Positions 60,416-64,000 of a stretch of DNA of 64,000 bases are shown piece after piece. Location: assembly GCA_020632975.1 (NCBI GenBank), contig JACKEL010000003.1, positions 419,367 through 483,366 on the forward strand. Reading direction: 5' to 3'. The translations under genes were made by a program, and so were the position numbers. This stretch comes from Myxococcales bacterium (GTDB taxonomy: Bacteria; Myxococcota_C; UBA6777). How positions within the stretch are numbered: the stretch's first letter is position 1; the number at the start of each line of letters is the position of its first letter. The notes beneath the pieces are model-generated. The model searched no databases. It had not been told where the DNA came from and was given only the letters and a program-made list of their open reading frames with translations.

Positions 60416-63367
60416 TTAGGCGTAGCGTCGTCGAATCAAGAGGAGAAGTGCCAAGAAGAAGAGGGGGGTGAAGGGCGAGTTCAAAGGCTCGTTGGGTTGG
60501 GCTTGGCAACCGCATCCCGTTTTGGGGGTCACACAAACCGTCTCACAATTTTTACCTTCCACATCGCACTCTTCGAGTTGTTCTTCTACAGGACAAGGCA
60601 AGGTCTTTTTACAGACATTGCTTTGGCAAGACTCGCCCGTTCCGCACTTACAGTCGTTGGGGCAAGTTCCACAGTTTTCGCCATTGTCGCAAGCACCGTT
60701 TCCGCAGGTCGGTGCAGGGGTTTGGCAAGTGTTGCTGATACAAGACTGACCATTCGGGCACTTACAGTCGTTGGGGCAAGAACCACAGGTTTCGCCGTTG
60801 TCGCAAGCGCCGTTTCCGCAACTTTGTGAAGCAACGCAAGCGTTGTTTTGGCAGGCTTGGCCATTTGGACAACCGCAGTCAGCAGGGCAAGTTGCGCAGT
60901 TTTCGCCTTTGTCTGCTTGGCAAGTTCCATTGCCGCAGTCTTGGACGGGGGCTTTGCACACGCCAGCTTCGCAGTTTTGTCCAGCGGGACACTTACAGTC
61001 AGCGGGGCAGTTTGTGCAGTTTTCGCCGCTACCACAAGTTCCATCACCACAGGTCTTGGGCGGATCTTGGCAGATGTTGTTGATGCACTGGCGCCCGCTA
61101 CCACAAGTACAGTCAGCGGCGCAAGTTGCGCAGTTTTCGCCCAGAGCACCTTCGCAAGTGCCGTTGCCGCAGGCATTTGGATCTTGCGATACGCAGTAGC
61201 CACTGGCTCCAAAGGCAAAGTTGCAACGTTGGCCTGTTGGGCAGGGAGCAGCGTTGGAGCAACCGCAGAAGTAAGTCCCGCCTTGTGTGGGGATAACGCA
61301 AGAACCGCCATAGGTACACTGGCCTGCTTGTCCACTTTGGCAAGGTTCCATGCAGATATAGCTGTTGGTTCCAACGCCTACGCACTGAAGACCGTCTTTA
61401 CAGAGGTCATTTTGGGAGCAGGCTTCGCCAGGTCCTTTGGTTCCTACAGGATAGCAAACGCAGGTTTGGGTTTGCGCAGTACAAGCGTTGTCGGGATTTT
61501 GCGCGTCTTTGCAGCCTGTGCCTGCTGCACAAGAAACGGGTGCACTTGAAGGAGCGCAAGCTCCGATGCTTTGGCCAAAGATTTGAGTTATAAGCGATTT
61601 GTTACAAGTAAACCCGCTTTTGCACTCGCTATCTTGGGTACAAAAACAACGGTTTCCGATCTGGGTGTTTCCTGTTTGGTAGCACTGTCCGCCATTTGTG
61701 CAGCTTGTGTTTGATGTACAGCTTTGGGGCATACAGATGGTGCTTCCGCCTTGTAGAGAGAAACACTGACCGCCATTTGAGCAGCCGCCCGAACTTGTAC
61801 ATGCTGAGCCTGGAGCTCCTGAAGGCGCGGAAGAGCTGGATTGTCCGCAGAATTGGATACAGATGCTACCACCTTGAGTGGGGGTACAATCGAAGCCTGT
61901 TGCGCAGGGTTGCTGATCACCACAAGCATCGCCAAAGGTCCCGCCACCGGGCTTGGTGCAGAAAGAGCTGCGGCAGACTTGTCCTGTGGGGCAGTCTGCA
62001 TCTGCACCACAAGGACAGATGAGGTTGTCGGGAGCACAGACGCGGCCTGCTCCCGTACTTTGGCAGTAGTAACCTGTGGGACAGAAAAGATCTGCCGCAC
62101 AAGGTTGGAGGCATCGACTTTCTCCGCGCAGATCAAGGCACTTGTTGCTTCCGCTGCACTGTCCGTTGTTGCAGAACTTACAAGCATTTGCATCGGCTGC
62201 GACGGGCTTGGGCTTGCAGGTTCCGCCTTGGCAAGACTCACCTGGACCACAGTTTGCGTCTGAGGTGCAGGGGACGGCGGGGCAGCTTCCCGAGGTATGG
62301 ACACATTGTTTTTGACCGCCACCAACATCTGAACAGCGGTAACCTGAGGGGCAACACTCATCTTTGTCGCAAGCTTGTCCACAACGGTTGCCTTCGGGGG
62401 TTCGTATACAAACGTCTTGGGCACCGCCACAGTCTGCGGGGCTGGAACAAGGCTTACAAAGGTTGCTGGCGGGGGTGATTTGGCGGGGTTCGCAGGTGCG
62501 CGAGCCAGTATTACAAGTGAAACAACCGCTACAATCCGACTGTTGGGTACAGTTGAGGCGCGGATACGTCGAGCAGATCGCCGTGACGTCATCTGCGGGG
62601 AGGTTGCTTTTGTAGGTGCTGACCCAAAGAGGGCCGCGGCCCGAAGTCGCGTAGTACATCAAAGCGCTGGAAAATTGGCTGTGTCCCAAGCCGATCGCGT
62701 GACCAAACTCGTGAGCGGCGACGCTGGTGATGTCGTATTCGGAGTTTTGGACATTGTCTGCACCCCAAGGCAAGTTGGGGTTGAAGATCACGTCTCCATC
62801 GCCAAGATCGCCTTGTGAGTTGGTGGGGATGGGTCGCGCAAAAGCCAAGGTGGAACTACCCGCACCATACTGTGCCCATTCGCTTTGGGTTGGGAAGTAC
62901 AAAACCACCGAACCATCGCGTGTTGAGGGACTAAGGTTTGTGCGGATACCGCCGTAACTTGCTTTGAAGGATGTACAAGCGGGCTTGCTCCAAGAGTTGA
63001 CGGCTTCTTGGAGGGCTGTGGCAAACTGCGCCTCAGTACGTCGTTGGAAGTTTCCTGGTCGGTTGTTGGGGTTCCAATACCAAGTCAGGGGGATATTTTT
63101 CCATTTGTAGGCAGCACCACCCGAACAAGCGTTGCGGCTTGCACAGTCGGGGACGTTTGAATATCCGCCCGCGCGAGGGTTGGATGGGTCACAGCAAGCA
63201 CCCGCACCACCAGCATTTCCGACGGTGGAGTCACATTGGTTGCCTTTTTCTGCGCATCTTCCGTTGTAAACGAGAGGGTTCCAGGCTTGGGCTTGGGGAA
63301 GGAGCCAAAGCGAGAGTGCCAAAAGCGCGGTAGCGCGAAGTGTTTTGACGATGTTCTGTTGGTTCAT
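60416..63367 (-). CDS. Secreted matrixin-type metalloprotease with Cys-rich repeats and MYXO-CTERM tail
   Basis: From the ATG at 63367 the product has 983 residues. It has a signal peptide (about 1-28) and a catalytic domain with zinc motif HEFGHAIGLGH (His219, Glu220, His223, His229) and Met-turn ALMYY. More than 600 residues of Cys-rich repeats follow, including about six of a CGNGxCDNGExCxxCPxDC type. The tail CGCQAQP, membrane helix and RRRYA is MYXO-CTERM-like. The protease family (M10/matrixin) degrades proteins outside the cell. An N-terminal Cys-rich segment of about 60 residues lies before the catalytic domain, where a pro-domain would be; no clear Cys-switch is seen. Confidence 0.9.
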   Translation of the reverse strand: MNQQNIVKTLRATALLALSLWLLPQAQAWNPLVYNGRCAEKGNQCDSTVGNAGGAGACCDPSNPRAGGYSNVPDCASRNACSGGAAYKWKNIPLTWYWNPNNRPGNFQRRTEAQFATALQEAVNSWSKPACTSFKASYGGIRTNLSPSTRDGSVVLYFPTQSEWAQYGAGSSTLAFARPIPTNSQGDLGDGDVIFNPNLPWGADNVQNSEYDITSVAAHEFGHAIGLGHSQFSSALMYYATSGRGPLWVSTYKSNLPADDVTAICSTYPRLNCTQQSDCSGCFTCNTGSRTCEPRQITPASNLCKPCSSPADCGGAQDVCIRTPEGNRCGQACDKDECCPSGYRCSDVGGGQKQCVHTSGSCPAVPCTSDANCGPGESCQGGTCKPKPVAADANACKFCNNGQCSGSNKCLDLRGESRCLQPCAADLFCPTGYYCQSTGAGRVCAPDNLICPCGADADCPTGQVCRSSFCTKPGGGTFGDACGDQQPCATGFDCTPTQGGSICIQFCGQSSSSAPSGAPGSACTSSGGCSNGGQCFSLQGGSTICMPQSCTSNTSCTNGGQCYQTGNTQIGNRCFCTQDSECKSGFTCNKSLITQIFGQSIGACAPSSAPVSCAAGTGCKDAQNPDNACTAQTQTCVCYPVGTKGPGEACSQNDLCKDGLQCVGVGTNSYICMEPCQSGQAGQCTYGGSCVIPTQGGTYFCGCSNAAPCPTGQRCNFAFGASGYCVSQDPNACGNGTCEGALGENCATCAADCTCGSGRQCINNICQDPPKTCGDGTCGSGENCTNCPADCKCPAGQNCEAGVCKAPVQDCGNGTCQADKGENCATCPADCGCPNGQACQNNACVASQSCGNGACDNGETCGSCPNDCKCPNGQSCISNTCQTPAPTCGNGACDNGENCGTCPNDCKCGTGESCQSNVCKKTLPCPVEEQLEECDVEGKNCETVCVTPKTGCGCQAQPNEPLNSPFTPLFFLALLLLIRRRYA

Positions 63368-63403
63368 CGAGTGGGATCTCCTGTAGGCACAAGGCACGAC
63401 CGC

Positions 63404-64000
63404 TTAGGGTTTGACCGTCTTGGATGGTTGGATCTTGGGAAGCTGTTGAACCCCTTTGGGCAGGGGGGATACGGTCTTGAGCTTGATTTGGGGTTTTTGG
63501 AGCTTCACGTTTGGCAAAGGAATCGCCTTGGTGTTTTTGACTTCTTGCCAGTACAAGCGCAGACGACTTTTCAAGACACGCAAAGAAGTCAGGGCTTTGA
63601 GGTCTTTGAGTTGAGCTTGCGTTTTGGGATAAGCAGAGATCTTGTTGTAGCCTTTGGCGACCATGGGCTCTGCGGAGAAGGTTGCATTTGTGGGGGGACG
63701 GAGGACATGCCACTGTCCTTGGGTCCAACCCACAAGCAAGTACTCGTTGGCGGGGAGGTATTTGCTTGACTCCACGACCACCAACACTTCTTGTCCAACC
63801 TCAAAGTTGGGGCTGAGTGGCATCACCACGCGGACATCCCCGATTTGACCGCCATAATGACGAATCACGATCTCTTTGGGGGCCTTGCGTCCGACGACTT
63901 CTTCGTTGACCGTCAATGTCACCAAGGTCACCACGCCCATCTTGCGGGGAGCCCAGACATATCGCTTGGATTTGACTTGTCCTTGGACAATCAAACTGGA
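63404..64000 (-). CDS. Secreted-type hypothetical protein (5' end outside window)
   Basis: The frame is open to the right edge, so the N-terminus is missing; a TTG at 63994 is not a convincing start. The visible 198 residues begin with a beta-rich domain (IVQGQVKSKRYVW ... VTLTVNEEVVG ... GGQIGDVRV) and end in a Lys/Pro/Gln-rich tail. The layout is like the protein at 18897-19517. Its stop is 36 bases before the matrixin start, so the two are probably one operon. It may be a chaperone, substrate or inhibitor of the protease (inference). Confidence 0.65.
   Translation of the reverse strand, partial: SSLIVQGQVKSKRYVWAPRKMGVVTLVTLTVNEEVVGRKAPKEIVIRHYGGQIGDVRVVMPLSPNFEVGQEVLVVVESSKYLPANEYLLVGWTQGQWHVLRPPTNATFSAEPMVAKGYNKISAYPKTQAQLKDLKALTSLRVLKSRLRLYWQEVKNTKAIPLPNVKLQKPQIKLKTVSPLPKGVQQLPKIQPSKTVKP

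Overview
The window looks like a chromosomal stretch of moderate GC content from a member of the Myxococcota or a close former-deltaproteobacterial lineage. Four secreted proteins end in MYXO-CTERM-like tails (short Cys motif, membrane helix, Arg cluster). There are also MopE-like DxDxDG metal-binding repeats, a matrixin with Cys-rich repeats, serine/threonine kinases, a sigma-54 regulator, and housekeeping genes in proteobacterial style. The species is not identifiable from the sequence alone. No rRNA, tRNA, CRISPR array or insertion sequence was found.

Layout. 1-4.8 kb: the end of a probable diadenylate cyclase gene, then cdaR(ybbR)-glmM (c-di-AMP and cell-wall precursor module), then thyA-folA overlapping by one base. 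4.8-11.4 kb: an acyl-CoA-synthetase/GNAT protein acetyltransferase, a YbdG-type mechanosensitive channel, a small hypothetical, and a divergent NmrA-like reductase/LysR pair. 11.4-17 kb: palindromic repeats, a bacterial SET-domain protein, a sigma-54 response regulator divergent from an NfeD-like/flotillin pair, and a second copy of the palindrome. 17-26 kb: secreted Cys-rich proteins, a sigma factor, two membrane Ser/Thr kinases (one with an FGE-like sensor domain), and an array of 20-bp units with exact period. 26-35 kb: Rieske oxygenase and arginase (divergent), a secreted VWA/metal-binding protein, HMG-CoA reductase plus type-2 IPP isomerase (overlapping genes, mevalonate route), and a TolC-like outer-membrane protein.

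35-44 kb is the most unusual part. A hybrid histidine kinase carries two globin sensor domains in tandem. Next to it is a 721-residue protein made of two complete retron-like reverse transcriptase domains, both with intact catalytic Asp triads. The divergent intergenic region upstream of the RT contains a 12-bp perfect inverted repeat enclosing an internal hairpin, in the position where retrons and other defence RTs carry their template RNA. A TonB-dependent receptor is divergent to it.

44-52.3 kb: a strong predicted promoter with a structured leader and a Shine-Dalgarno-sequestering hairpin before a receiver/TPR protein, a Fic-fold protein whose catalytic motif is destroyed, the GTPases Era and Der, and a DtxR/MntR-type metal regulator with a palindromic operator over its promoter. 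These are followed by a zinc-ribbon membrane protein and a flavin reductase without the thioredoxin-reductase CxxC. 52.4-64 kb: a 2249-residue Ig/PKD-repeat surface protein, a PH-like membrane protein behind three consecutive leader hairpins and followed by a strong terminator, a matrixin metalloprotease, and a partial secreted protein at the edge.
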